A stretch of DNA of 64,000 nucleotides, from positions 434,001 through 498,000 of the forward strand of contig CAUEEP010000916.1 of the NCBI GenBank assembly GCA_958450365.1. The letters are read 5' to 3'. How positions within the stretch are numbered: position 1 is the first letter of the stretch; each line of letters begins with the position of its first letter. Position numbers and translations under genes: made by a program. Source of the DNA: Mesorhabditis belari. Lineage: Eukaryota > Nematoda > Chromadorea > Rhabditida > Rhabditidae. The notes beneath the pieces were generated by a model, which was not told the DNA's origin, made no database searches, and saw only the letters and a list, made by a program, of their open reading frames with translations. Of the stretch, positions 10,893-22,000 are shown piece after piece.

Positions 10893-11210
10893 ACCCCCAA
10901 AAAAATACCGTAAAAGCTCTAATAGAAGAGTCTAGAGGAGCGTCGCGTAGTCTAAATTTACACTCAAAAAACCGCTCATATCTCGGCGCCCAGACATTTT
11001 TTTCTGCGCGCTTGGGCATCAAATTAAGGTAGAGAGGATGGGTGATTTTTTTAAATATAACACTTTAAAATATAATATTTTTAGCATTAACCAGCGCTTA
11101 GAACAAAATGATTGAAAAATGATGAAAAATCGGCTTTTTTGCCTACATTTTGCATACTTTGGGATCACTTAAAACAGAATTGGTGTCAAGAAAAGCTTAG
11201 TTAACCTCTT

Positions 11211-11912
11211 TTTGAGGGGGGTGGGACAAAAGCTATCTTTTATTTGCGCACCCGACCCAAAAGCGCACCCCCAAAAGCGCACCCCCAAAAGCGCACTCGA
11301 CCCAAAAGCGCACCCGTCCAAAAGCGCACCTTTTCAAAAGCGCACCCGTCCCAAAAGCGCACCTTTTCACTGTTGTTTTTTTGGCTTTTTGCAAATCAAT
11401 ACAAAACCAATAATTCCAAATTTATTTTCCCATGATTATTAGACTAATGTCTTTTGTTTCCGGTGCCAAAAATGAACTTCTAATTGTACTTTTGCTTCTT
11501 TATACCTTCAATAACAACCCAACCGTTTAACAGTAAAACATTTAGCAGTAAAATAACGACATAAAACAGACAAAAGTAACAATAACACAACTTAAAAACA
11601 TGGCAACATTATCGAGAAACAATATGAGGCAAGAGTTGAGATAAATGTTGAACATGAGACACATTATTCCTACCATTAAGTACAGCATGAAATCTAAGAG
11701 TCTGACGATGAACAACACGATTACTTTGAGGATCCAACTGACCAAACGAGAGATTTCGTCCATTGGCAAGTTTTAGCCTGTTGATAGCATTTGACATTTC
11801 TTTAAAAAGCCGACAAAATTGATTCGCGAAAAGCAAAAAAACAACAGTGAAATGGTGCGCTTTTGGGTCGGGTGCGCAAATAAAAGATAGCTTTTGTCCC
11901 ACCCCCCTTTTT
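11211..11912. mobile_element. Inverted-terminal-repeat element carrying an AAAGCGCACCC array
   Basis: Left end (GAGGGGGGTGGGACAAAAGC then TATCTTTTATTTGCGCACCCG) recurs as its reverse complement at 11845-11912. Next to the left end is a short array of AAAGCGCACCC-like units (11247-11370). The interior has a minus-strand reading with NGRNLSFGQLDPQSNRVVH, not assignable. A fragment of the same terminus lies at 56417-56475. Confidence 0.7.
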
Positions 11913-12185
11913 GAGCGCTTTTTCGTTTTTTTTTTTTTTTGACATTTTCTCATCTGTCAAATGTCCTCATTGTTCTAAACGGCTCCAAAGAATTCAGCTA
12001 ATTTTTTCTACATCCAAAGAAACACAAATAAACTTAACCGCAAGTGCATTATTTTGGCCCGCGTTATTTTGACCAGTTTCCTTCAATGGATCTTTTAGTC
12101 TTTTTTGATTTACAATTAGTCATCAAGTTTTTGGTTTTACTTGCTTTTCATTTAGTACAAACTCTCCTACATCTCAATTCTTTAG

Positions 12186-14218
12186 ATGAGCGGCAATCCA
12201 ACGCTGAAATGTCTTAACACAATCGTCGCCACATGTCTCTGCTCGTCGTTTCATCTAGGATTTCTATTTATGGTTAGTTCAGCTCGTTTGTTTTCTTTTA
12301 AATATCAACTTTAGACCTGGTCATCTGCATCTCTATGGGTCGGACTAAAAGAACAGCTCTACCATATGTTGTCACCAGACTTTGATACGAGCACAGAGGA
12401 AATTGCTCGCGGTCTTTTAAGCAGGTTTAAACGTATAGCTTTTTAAGAATCATACTGTTTTTAGTTTACTGATCTTTGGATTCGCCCTCGGCTGTTTTCT
12501 GTATTCAATCCGGAGTCTTAAATGCAGCAAGTTGTGGGGTCTCCGCATTTCATCACTGATTTCGGCTATTTGGTTTGTTTTACTTTTATTTCAAATTACT
12601 TTTTCTATTTAGCATCTTCTTTGGTTCTTTTGAAGAGACGTATTCGCTGGCGCTTCCTCTATCAAGATATTTCACTGGGACAGCTTTAGCTTTCTCGATT
12701 GGTTATGGCACCGAATTTATAACAGTTTGTCTAGGAATATTTTGTTAAAAAAGATTTTTAGGAGATCTTACCCACTCATTTCCAATGGGTTGCTGTTCCT
12801 CTTCAAGTAAGACAATGTTTTGCAATAATGTAATAGAATTAAAGGTCTCTTTTGCAATAGTTGGATGTTTTATGTCATCAGTCTTGACATTTTTCAATTT
12901 GCTGAACTCTTTGGATCAATTAGTGATGACTCTGCGAATACAAGGCACCATTCTCTTCTTGGCGTATTAATTTTCAAAAATTTCCGCAAATTTTTCTTTT
13001 TAGACTACTGTTTTTGCTTTGGGCTGAAGAGAGCCCGGTTCATTTGTGCAAAAAAGGCGAACTCAAGAGATGTGCGTCAAGTATATCGGTTTATAAGTAA
13101 GGAAAAACGTAAAGACAAAAAATTTTTGCTTTAGCGACACGCCGCTGGCATACTCAGTGTTTCAAAATATTCAGGATGATACAATTGAAAAGGTTTTTAA
13201 TACTCTGAGAGTCCGTAATTACAGTTTTTTAGAAATTTAATCGCAGCGCCCTCAGAAAGCACTTGTTTCCCGTGTTTTGCTTGCTCTCGGTGGCATTTTC
13301 TGGGGGCCCGATTCTACTACTTTATCCAAACGTCTATTTGCATTCCATTCGAGATTACCAGGTGGGTTTCTGTTCACTTTGATATGCAATGATATTAATT
13401 TTAGGATGTATCTTCCGTGCTTCTTCAAAGCGCGAATCTTATGTGCATGACTCGAGTGGCAGCGGCTCTCATTGTAGCCTTTATGGCCCTATTCGCTAGA
13501 AGAGAGATAGCTTACAGGTTTTTAGATTTTGAAATCGCATTTTTTTTGTTGCTTTTAGTAAACCACGAGTTGCCGTTTGCTATCTTGTCTCGTTGGTCGC
13601 ATTGTCAGTTTTGGTGTTTCTACCGATGGTTGGTGTGCTATCAAGGTGTAAACGAATTTTTTAGACCACAGGCGCCATTTTGCGAATGATACTTGTTATT
13701 CTGCAAGTGATCACTCTGGGGGAAAATTCGGCAACATTGACAATTGAGCTTTTGTAAGTTCCGTTCAAAATTTATTTTGCAAGTTAAATTTTAGTTGTGC
13801 CCTGGCTTATTTGACACGTGAAAGCAGACGCTCAACTGCTGCATCAATCGGTTTTGGATGTGTTGTTTGTTAACTTTTTGTGTTATATATCCATCAAATT
13901 TCAGATATTCGCGGCATATATCGCTTCTTTTCCATTCGTTATGGACCCATCGGATAACAAAATCTTGTCAGCATATTTACTAGGTAATCCTACAATTTCT
14001 AGTCAGAAAATAAAAAATTTAGTTCCAACTGCTGTATGTTGGCCGGTAATGATGTTTTTGTTACCAAGAGCTACTCCGCGAGCTCCAAAACCAAAGGAAG
14101 ACGAGAAAAATCTCACATTGACAGGTGTTTTAAATGTTCATATTATTTTTAAGCTTATTTTACAGATCGAATGAAGCGCAATGCTATCGGCACCGTTCAC
14201 GCATTTGCTGGCCTTTAA
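12186..14218 (+). CDS. MFS transporter, SLC2 (sugar transporter)-like
   Basis: A polytopic inner-membrane protein of the major facilitator superfamily. About 13 exons; the start ATG directly follows CAATTCTTTAG, a likely spliced-leader acceptor. Hydrophobic segments recur throughout (e.g. TIVATCLCSSFHLGFLF, SLLIFGFALGCFLYSI, IQGTILFLALLFLLW, VAVCYLVSLVALSVLVFLP). After the sixth helix comes EESPVHLCKKGELKRC, corresponding to the PESPR.L motif that opens the cytoplasmic loop of SLC2 transporters. The second half contains LTRESRRSTAASIGFG, resembling the E.....R.R.. motif. The tail ends AIGTVHAFAGL. The substrate cannot be told. Some junctions (around 12720-12830) are less certain. Confidence 0.8.
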
Positions 14219-14620
14219 TACTTCAAATCTCATCAGTTCTTTGCATGTTTTCATCTTTATTTTATTGTATTTTGCACATTTTAGCTTTTAAATGTACTAT
14301 GTGACTTTGTGGCGTTAATGCTTGTGTAAAATGATGTACTTAATTGATAAATGACTTAAAAAAACACAAATTTTCTTTTGGTACAGAAAAACACTAACTA
14401 GAAAGGACATAAACATGGCAACGAATCTCTGAAGTGAATTGAGCGGCGGAAACACTTGCGAGAACGAGACACAAGAGTGAGGGGTCCTTTACAAAAAGAA
14501 AAACCACCCGTTTCCTTGTTGCCTTTTTTTAAGTGTTCAAATCGTAAGTACCACGTGTACGTAGAGTATTTAGGACCTCAATTCTCACTTTTATCGAGCA
14601 TTTGCGTACATTATTCTGAC
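14219..14620. other. Intergenic region, MFS gene to glycine-rich peptide gene
   Basis: Contains the MFS 3' UTR and the promoter of the next gene. No exon, RNA gene or repeat recognised. Confidence 0.5.
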
Positions 14621-15140
14621 ATGACGAGACAGTTCTGTTTAGCCTTGTGTTTTGTTGCTCTTTTCATCGTTTCGGTATGTTTTCAAAAGGGTTTTTTTGA
14701 TTACGAGTTGGAAATTTAAGCCATCTAGCGCCTGTGGTGGTGGCTCCTTTGGTGGCTGGGGAATGGGAATGGGATTCGGCGGTGGTGGGTGTGGAGGAGG
14801 GTCGGTTTTATAGAAATCTCATCATTCTTGTCAGATTTCTTGACTTACTATTGTTCGGCTTTTCTTTTCTGATGCATACCTCATACCAAGATATGAAATA
14901 TTCAGATATGAACTTTTTGGAGGCTTCGGTGGTATGGGAGGTGGTTTCGGAGGTGGATTTGGGGGATTCGGTGGTGGTTACGGTGGATATGGACTTGGCT
15001 ATGGCGGAGGAGTTTTCCCCGGATACGGTAAGTGGGAAAGCAAGCATTTGCTAATCTTATAGAAAATAATTAAATCCAATATTCCAGGTCTCGGCATGGG
15101 TTGTGTTGGCTTTGGTGGTTGTTATGGAAAAAAGAAATAA
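14621..15140 (+). CDS. Glycine-rich secreted peptide (GGF/GGY repeats)
   Basis: Exon 1 (14621-14674) encodes a signal peptide, MTRQFCLALCFVALFIVS, ending at a GTATGT donor in phase 0. Exon 2 starts at 14721 (PSSACGGGSFGG, GMGMGFGGG). Exon 3, from about 14925, is almost all Gly/Phe/Tyr (GGFGGGF, GGGYGGYG, GYGGG). The last exon gives GLGMGCVGFGGCYGKKK-stop with stop at 15138-15140. Small glycine-rich secreted peptides are abundant in nematodes, as cuticle components or antimicrobial (caenacin/NLP-like) peptides; which applies here is not known. The exon 2 donor has two options (inside GGTGGTGGGTG, or at GTCGGTTTTA); phase favours the first. Confidence 0.75.
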
Positions 15141-15375
15141 TAAATGTTTCACAAGCAATTTTTTTTACCCCTAAAACAAAGCACAAGATAAATTTGAAAC
15201 ACCAATTTTGATTTTGAAATAAAACAATAGAACTGTTAACGATGGTTTTAAAAACAACAATTTGATTCGTCCTTTCAAGCAAATTATTTACTTCATTTAT
15301 TCTTCTTTAACTGTGTATTTGATTTCGTGAAAGTTTGATTCTCCCTGAAGAAACAAGTCAAACAAAGCTTTTTTT

Positions 15376-16758
15376 TCAAAGTTTAAACCTGCTAGGCATA
15401 GCCGTGCGCCGCTTTTCACCCAGAAATCCATCGGACGCCAAAACGCGATAGAAGAGGAAAGCGTTTATCGTCAAAAAGACAATACCACCTGAAATCACCT
15501 TATCACGATCAACATTATCGAATTTCTTACCATAAAAACCGACACAATAGTAAAAGTGCATCATTCGTTCGCCATTTCCGAGAATCCACCACATTTGCCA
15601 CGTTTGAACACAGAAACGAAAGACGATGAACCTAAAAAATATAGCTAGATATTCAATGTTAGCTAGATAAAAATATAGCTAGATATTCAACTTCACAGAA
15701 TAAAAAAACCACTTACACAATAACATTGCTCCATAAAAATCCTCGAAAGAACTTCGAATTGCGGTCACCGACTCCCGAGATTTGCAAGAGTGAACGAGCG
15801 TGCAAGAAAGCGCTAAAATTTCATGTTAAATTGCTTAATGAAAAAAAAATTAAGCCTTTCAATGAAAACTTTAATTATTTAGTTTTCTAGACTACGCCAA
15901 AACAATGTATCAATTCAAAACAAAACAAAAACAAGGGTTTCAATTAAAAATCTCAAGAAACCCACCTACTCACTTCCATCAACAGCACCCAAAAGGCGTA
16001 AGGCTGAAATCGCTGGGAGGTGAGTTGGACGAGAAAAATGATGATGGTCAACGTGTGATGGAAGAGAAGCTCAATCATCCATTTTGACCATTCATTTGAA
16101 AGCATATCCAACGTGTCGTGTATGAAATAACCTAAAAGCATTATTATACATCAAATTGAGAGATCTAGAGAGAGTTTATAGCTAGGACTCGCTCAAGGTT
16201 TTTAAGCCAGTTTCTTTAGAAGATCACCCAAATCCGTACCAATACTGCACAAAAAGACGTGCGCGCACGAGTCATCCCACCAGTGTATCGTCTCTTCAAA
16301 TAGAACCTGGAAAATCAAATGAAAAACCTAACTATTCCAAAAAAAAACCCTTGTCCTGGCAAAGAAGAAAATGAGTGCGGCACTGCCCGTGAAGAATGAG
16401 TGTAAAAAGCATATCGTCAAATTGCATAAACGGTATTTTCTAAAAGAAAACGAAATCAATAAATAAGGAATTGCAAACCGAAAACCGCTATAGTCTTTCC
16501 ACAGATATTTGCGCACTAGACAGGCCAACGCTCGCCAAAGCAGGAAATAGTAGATCGTCGGTTGAAGTAACTAAAGTAAAAAAAGAATAGAACCAACGTA
16601 TTAGATTGTTCATCTTTAATCCATTAAATTCTACAATTGCTAACTTTGTATCAAAGCGTAGCCATAAAGCTCACCTTCGTCTCGAAAAATTTCCCAAACG
16701 GTGGATAATCATATTCGGCTCCAAGTGGTGCCATTTCGTCAGCTTCGACTTCTCGCAT
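15376..16758 (-). CDS. TLC-domain membrane protein (TRAM-LAG1-CLN8, TLCD-like)
   Basis: Seven exons on the minus strand starting at ATG 16758, just after a CTTTTCAG acceptor; about 300 codons. Exon 1 (16675-16758) is acidic, with MREVEADEMAPLG. Following exons give several membrane helices (TIYYFLLWRALACLV, HSFFTGSAALIFFFA). The core has the family signature GYFIHDTLDML, then ELLFHHTLTIIIF and WVLLMEVSSAFLHARSLL, matching the YF..D..D / HH / E.S..FLH..L pattern of TLC proteins. These bind or modify lipids in endoplasmic reticulum or plasma membrane. The C terminus ends SRFKL-stop at 15376. The junction at GTGAGTAG|GTGGGT restores SSAFLHAR exactly. Confidence 0.88.
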
Positions 16759-16785
16759 TTCTGAAAAGAATTGATTTAATAGATC

Positions 16786-17180
16786 TACCGTAAATACTGT
16801 AATAGTCCCCCACCCCCCTCGTACAGTCGCGTAGTCGCAAAAGTTTTTTAGTATTTCATTTTTTTCAAAGCGCCCGTACTTTCAAAAAATGCGTCTTTGG
16901 TATCAAAAAATAGCTGAAATTCAGGGCTATTTTTTGATACCAAAGATAATGACGGCGCGGAGTATTGCGTAGTCTAGCTTTGAACGCATTTTTCTCGACA
17001 CTGGTTTTTGCTAGAATGCGCGCTTAGGTATCAAAAAATAGCCCTGAATTTCAGCTATTTTTTGATAACTAAGCGCGCATTCTAGCATAAACCAGTGTCG
17101 AGAAAAACTCGTTCAAAGCTAGACTACGCAATACTCCGCACCGTCATTATGGGGGTGGGGTACTATTACAGTATTTAAGA
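16786..17180. mobile_element. Foldback MITE, family B, copy 1
   Basis: Begins TACCGTAAATACTGTAATAG and ends with the reverse complement (TACTATTACAGTATTTA). Inside are nested palindromes around TATCAAAAAATAGCTGAAAT and CTCGACACTGGTTT. Further copies: 44750-45146, 51505-51939, and a split copy at 58548-58568 plus 59337-59465. Confidence 0.85.
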
Positions 17181-17487
17181 TAGGTAAAAAAAATTTGACT
17201 CCAACAATCCCACCTCGCCGTTGCAAGGCAGGCGCGTCAATGAAATGCAAAAATGAAAAAAAACAACAAGATATTCAATTTACATTTAAAGCTTAAATAA
17301 AAGGCAGTCAAACTTTTCGATTCGTCTCCTCAGTTCAACGATGACACAACGATCTCTCTACATGACGCTCAGCAATCCCGGAACTGCAAAATCAGCATAT
17401 TTTGGATTGCTGACAATCGATCAAGGAATTTTTACGTTTTTTTTGCTTTTTGTGTTTCAACTAGATCGGCTAAACACGATTTTGGTT

Positions 17488-18717
17488 TTCAAATAGAGGT
17501 GACTACTGGAGTCTGCATTAGCATCACTTTAGCCTTGCTTTGATCACACAGTAAGCCCCAAAATGGTCACTTCGGCAGGAGCGTTTCTTGAAGATTTTCA
17601 TTTGAACCGTCGACAAAAACTATGTAAATCGTAATTAAATGTAAATTTGACGCTTATGCAATATCTCTTTGTTTACAGAATGAACGTTTCGCACCATTTC
17701 ACACCGTTTTTGTTACCGTTTACTATTTGCTAATTACCATAATACCTGTAATATGTATTATCTATTCCATTACGTAAATTTGATTTGATTCCATCCTATC
17801 AAATACCAATAAAATATAATATCACGGTAGGTTATTAGATTATTAGATTTTTAACACTTATCTCTAAATTTTCTAGATTAATCGTCAACAATTCTTATCT
17901 AAAAACCGGTTAGGATGTTTTTCGTGTGTTTTTCGTTGAGAACAATGTGTCCGACTGATGGACACACACAACTAGAGACAAGTGTGCAGAAAAAGGAAAA
18001 GGTGATGGAATGGGGTGAAAGTTTGCGCGTCGGATTCACACCCACTAGGCCCATGCTGTGAATGGACGAACAAAGAGGGGGAAAATACAGCCAATGTAGC
18101 CATTTCTCTTTTGCCTTTGTTTTCCCCTTGAAGAAGCACGTGTAGAGAATATTTTCCTTTGTTTTATGAGACGTGAATCTTTCACTATGATTCACTGGAG
18201 AATGACGCAAGAACTTGAGTTTTTTGATGCGCAAAGTTTGAAGGAAATTTTCGAATTTCTTTGGAACTAGATTTGGTGAGAAATTTGAGAACTGGCAAGA
18301 AGCAATTCTTGGTTGGGATTCTTGGTTGGAATGATTGGTTGGAATGATTGGTTGGAATGATTGGTTGGAATGATTGGTTGGAATGATTGGTTGCAATTCT
18401 TGATTGGAATTCTTGGTTGGAATTCTTGGTTGGGATTCTTGGTTGCAATTCTTGGTTTGAATTCTTGGTTGCAATTCTTGGTTGCAATTCTTGGTTGACA
18501 AGCGAGTGAGCATGGAGGAGACGGGTCGATTTGGTGGATGTGAGGGTGAGAATTGTGGATAGAGGAGATTAGAAGAGATCGTAGGCTGCCTAAAAGGTTT
18601 TCAAAAGGTTTTCAAAAGGTTTTCAAATAGAGGTGACTACTGGAGTCTGCATTAGCATCACTTTAGCCGTGCTTTGATCACACAATAAGCCCCAAAATGG
18701 TCACTTCGGCAGGACCG
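17488..18717. repeat. Direct repeat pair of about 94 bp
   Basis: 17488-17580 (TTTTCAAATAGAGGTGACTA onward) is repeated at 18624-18717 with two or three differences, same orientation, 1.13 kb apart. The intervening DNA includes the 13-bp minisatellite. Could be a segmental duplication or remnants of a repeat; no LTR hallmarks. Confidence 0.65.
18297..18497. repeat. 13-bp minisatellite
   Basis: About 15 imperfect copies of GGTTGGAATGATT, shading into GGTTGCAATTCTT variants at the right side. Long minus-strand open frames here (NQELQPRI-like) are by-products of the period not being a multiple of three. Confidence 0.9.
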
Positions 18718-19023
18718 GGTAGACGCTAAGAAGGCACTCAAAAAGACAAAAAAAAAGTGTTTCAAGAAGCAAGTTGTGAAAAGAAGAAATTGGGGAAAGG
18801 CGGTGCGGAAGCGGCTTTCCTTCCTTTTTTCGTCTTTTCCACACCAACGGTGGAATTGGGTGACCATCAGGGAAAGCATGAAATGGAAGGGGGAAAAAAA
18901 GAAGAAGTGATTGTAGGGAAGAGCGCTTTGCGACTTCTCCCATCTGAATACCCTTCTTTTTCTAAAGACCATCTTCACCGCAAATTTCCCCTTCTTGTCA
19001 CACTCTTTTTCCCCCTCGAAAAC

Positions 19024-22000
19024 ATGCGACCACCGAATCTCTTCCTTAATCTCGTTTTTATTGTCTTTTTATCCGATCTCACTGGTGGATTACCGAATCG
19101 GGGACTTGAGGTGAAAAGTTTAACTTTATGGTTTATTTTAGTCTAGATTGATAGGCTTGAGTCCTTTAGTTCTTTAGTTCTTTAGTTCTTTAATCCTTTA
19201 GTCCTTTAGTTCTTTAGTTCTTTAGTCCTTTAGTCCTTTAGTTCTTTAGTCCTTTAGTCCTTTAATCATTTAGTCCTTTAGTTCTTTAGTCTTTTAGTCC
19301 TTTAGTCCTTTAGTTCTTTAGTCATTTAGTTCTTTAGTTCTTTAGTTCTTTAGTCCTTTAGTCCTTTAATCCTTTAATCCTTTAGTTCTTTAATCCTTTA
19401 GTCCTTTACAGTACTCTTTTGAATTTACAAAAAGCTTATTTCAGTTTTATAGACAACGTAACGAGACTCTGAGTGTAGCCAGAATTGAAAAAAAATCTCC
19501 AGATAAAGTCAAATCTCCAGATAAAGTCAAATTTCCAGATAAAGACAGGTCAAAGCTAAGATTTTGTGCCAAATCCAACGGTAAGATTGAAATTGATTGG
19601 TCATTTGAAAACCAATTGAAAGCCATTGGTTTTGGCTTGGTTTTGGCTTGGCTTTAACTCTTGCAAATCCTAGTGGTACTTTATGAATAACGTTATAGCA
19701 TTACGGTACTTCTGGAGCCATATTTGGTATCGGAAGTTACAACGAACTCAAGCTACACACAAAAACTCGACATAGAAGCTTTCCGAAAGCTCTTTAGTTT
19801 TAAGATTTTCAGTCAGAAAAAGCTTTCTACTATTTTGAAAATTGCGTCGAACAAGTTGAAGCGCTGAACACGAAGCAAAAGCTGAGCACGAATTCTTTTA
19901 ACTCTAGTTTCCATTACGAAACATTTTCTATCAGTTGGCTCTACGCCGAGCTCGTCGCTCATGTCCATGTGCTGCACTGTCTCGATCGAGATGCGTTTGT
20001 CGGCCATCCGATCCAACAAATCCAGTCTCCCCTGCGCAGACATGCACTTGTACAGCACCCACTCTCACCAATGAACAAGAGTGCCCATGTGCTGCTCAGG
20101 TAACTCTCAAATAGTTTCTCTCTCAAATATTGAGCAACCAAAAGTTGAGCATAAGGTTAATTTAAAGTCTAGGAGACTGTAAGTTGAATGTTTTCAGCCC
20201 AGCTTACTGTAGTGAGGTTACTGTAGATTTAATGAAGAACTTGTCTGCTTACAAGCTAAAAACTCTCTTTTCCAGGCCCGTCAATCAATCTGTGAACCGT
20301 CATGCGAGTCAACCTGTGTAAGCAGTTGTACCACAGCCGAGAACCCGAAGCCCGCTTGTGAGCACACTTGCAAGTTCACGTGCTCGTCCACTTGTCAAGT
20401 AATTTTCAGTTTCATCATTTACAATAAAATTGCCAATAAGTCTAAGCAATCAATGAACTTTTCAGTCAGTTTATTCGGAGCCCGTTCAAGTGGTGATCAA
20501 TCAACAAAACGATCCGCGAAAGTGCAGTCCAGTGTGCGCCGATGCGTGCACCGCCTCGTGCACCTCACAAGTTGGCTTGGGCTTTTGAAAATTCATCAAT
20601 TCATCAATTCATAACCCTAATTTTTCTTTAAAGAACATAAGATTTCCCCTAGAAATCCCCGTCAGCCGACTGTCGTCAGAGTTGTATCGGTTCCTGCGAG
20701 CCGACGTGTCTCCGCCGGCTCCGCACTTGCACGAATCCCGCATCGCCGACTTGTGGACAACAGAGTCAGATTGAAGTAAGCAATACACAAAATTCCATAT
20801 TTCTTCTTGTCCAGGTTACATTCGAGCAACGATCCTTTGCCATGGCTCTCCCAGTCGCTCCGCCATCCGTTTTCCCCACTTTAGCCCCACCACCGAGCTG
20901 TTCCCCGGAATGTCAGGTACATAAACATCTAATAAACAGTTGTAGAGATTTGTTCTGACCTCCAGCATCCGATCATTAAAAGTTTTGTAATCTAAACAGT
21001 TCTAAACAGTTCTCACTCTAGCCTGGCTGTGAGCCATCATGCGTGGCCACTCTTCAAATCGCCATCCGTCCCTCGATCACCAATTGTGTCCCAGCTTGCC
21101 AACCGACTTGTCTACCCGATTGTGTACAAACGTACAATGAGGTTGATTCAAATGATCTTTAGCTTCACAAGAGCTTCACATGAGCGACAGCTTTTGGAAT
21201 CTCTTAGTCCAGCCTATCTGATTGACATATCTTCCAATGTCGCATCAAATTCAGGTGACCAGAGACTACACAACAAAAGCGCCACAAATGCATTGCCCAG
21301 TGCAAGCGTGTCAACCGAATTGTCACGCCTCGTGTCTACAAACGTTCAATTTCCTTCTCTCAATTCAACCATCAACCACCACTCCGACTCCAACACTCTA
21401 CTGCACATCGGTAGATGCTTTTATGCGTTTCCAAACATTTATTTCTTTCAGATCTGTCAACCAACTTGTCAGCCTCAATGTATCGCAAATTCCTTTGGTC
21501 TTGCCCTTCCCGCACCCCCAAATCCACCACAAAACCAAGAATGTCCACCTCAATGTCAGCCAGCTTGTAGCCCGTCTTGTGCAACTCAAAATCAGGTCAA
21601 AAAATTAAGCCAATCTTTCACAAACAGAGCGCTCAGCTAGCTCTAAAACCAGACAGAAATCAAAATTAACTTTGAGAAAGGATACTTATTTACTTCAACA
21701 GAATAGCTTAAACCTAGTCCAGTGCTAGATCTGGACTTTTGACCTAGTCCAGTGCCTGATCTCTAACTGCTTACAATTAAATAATTAAGTCCAAGGCTTG
21801 CATTTGGACCATATCAACAACCCTTTCCAGATCATCGAAGAAGAGATCGATGTGCTCTCGTTTAATTTGACTCTTCCATCACAGACGCAAGTACCTCGCG
21901 TTTCCTCATCTCCATGCACTCCCGCGTGTCAACCACTTTGTTTACCCAGTTGTGTCAATGTTTTAGGAGGATTTGGAAGACAGGTTTGATTTTGATTAGG

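Larger units (their letters stand above)
17181..19023. other. Intergenic region between TLC gene and Cys-repeat gene
   Basis: Holds the direct-repeat pair and the 13-bp array. A 52-codon open stretch at 17341-17499 starting MTQRSLYMTLSNPGTAKSAY has no supporting splice or homology evidence. No gene is called. Confidence 0.45.

Noticed and set aside
17341..17499. Small plus-strand frame starting MTQRSLYMTLSNPG
   Set aside because: No acceptor, donor, signal peptide or family support; it overlaps the start of the 94-bp direct repeat.
17899..18513. 204-codon minus-strand frame with NQELQPRI repeats
   Set aside because: Mostly the 13-bp minisatellite; the remaining part has no start context, splice sites or recognisable domain.
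17488..18717. LTR element bounded by the 94-bp direct repeats
   Set aside because: No TG...CA ends, primer site, polypurine tract or coding remnants between them.
19813..20141. Minus-strand frame reading LDLLDRMADKRISIETVQHM
   Set aside because: It looks protein-like but is antisense to a plus-strand exon with acceptor, donor and four C-x-C pairs that joins the Cys-repeat gene in phase.
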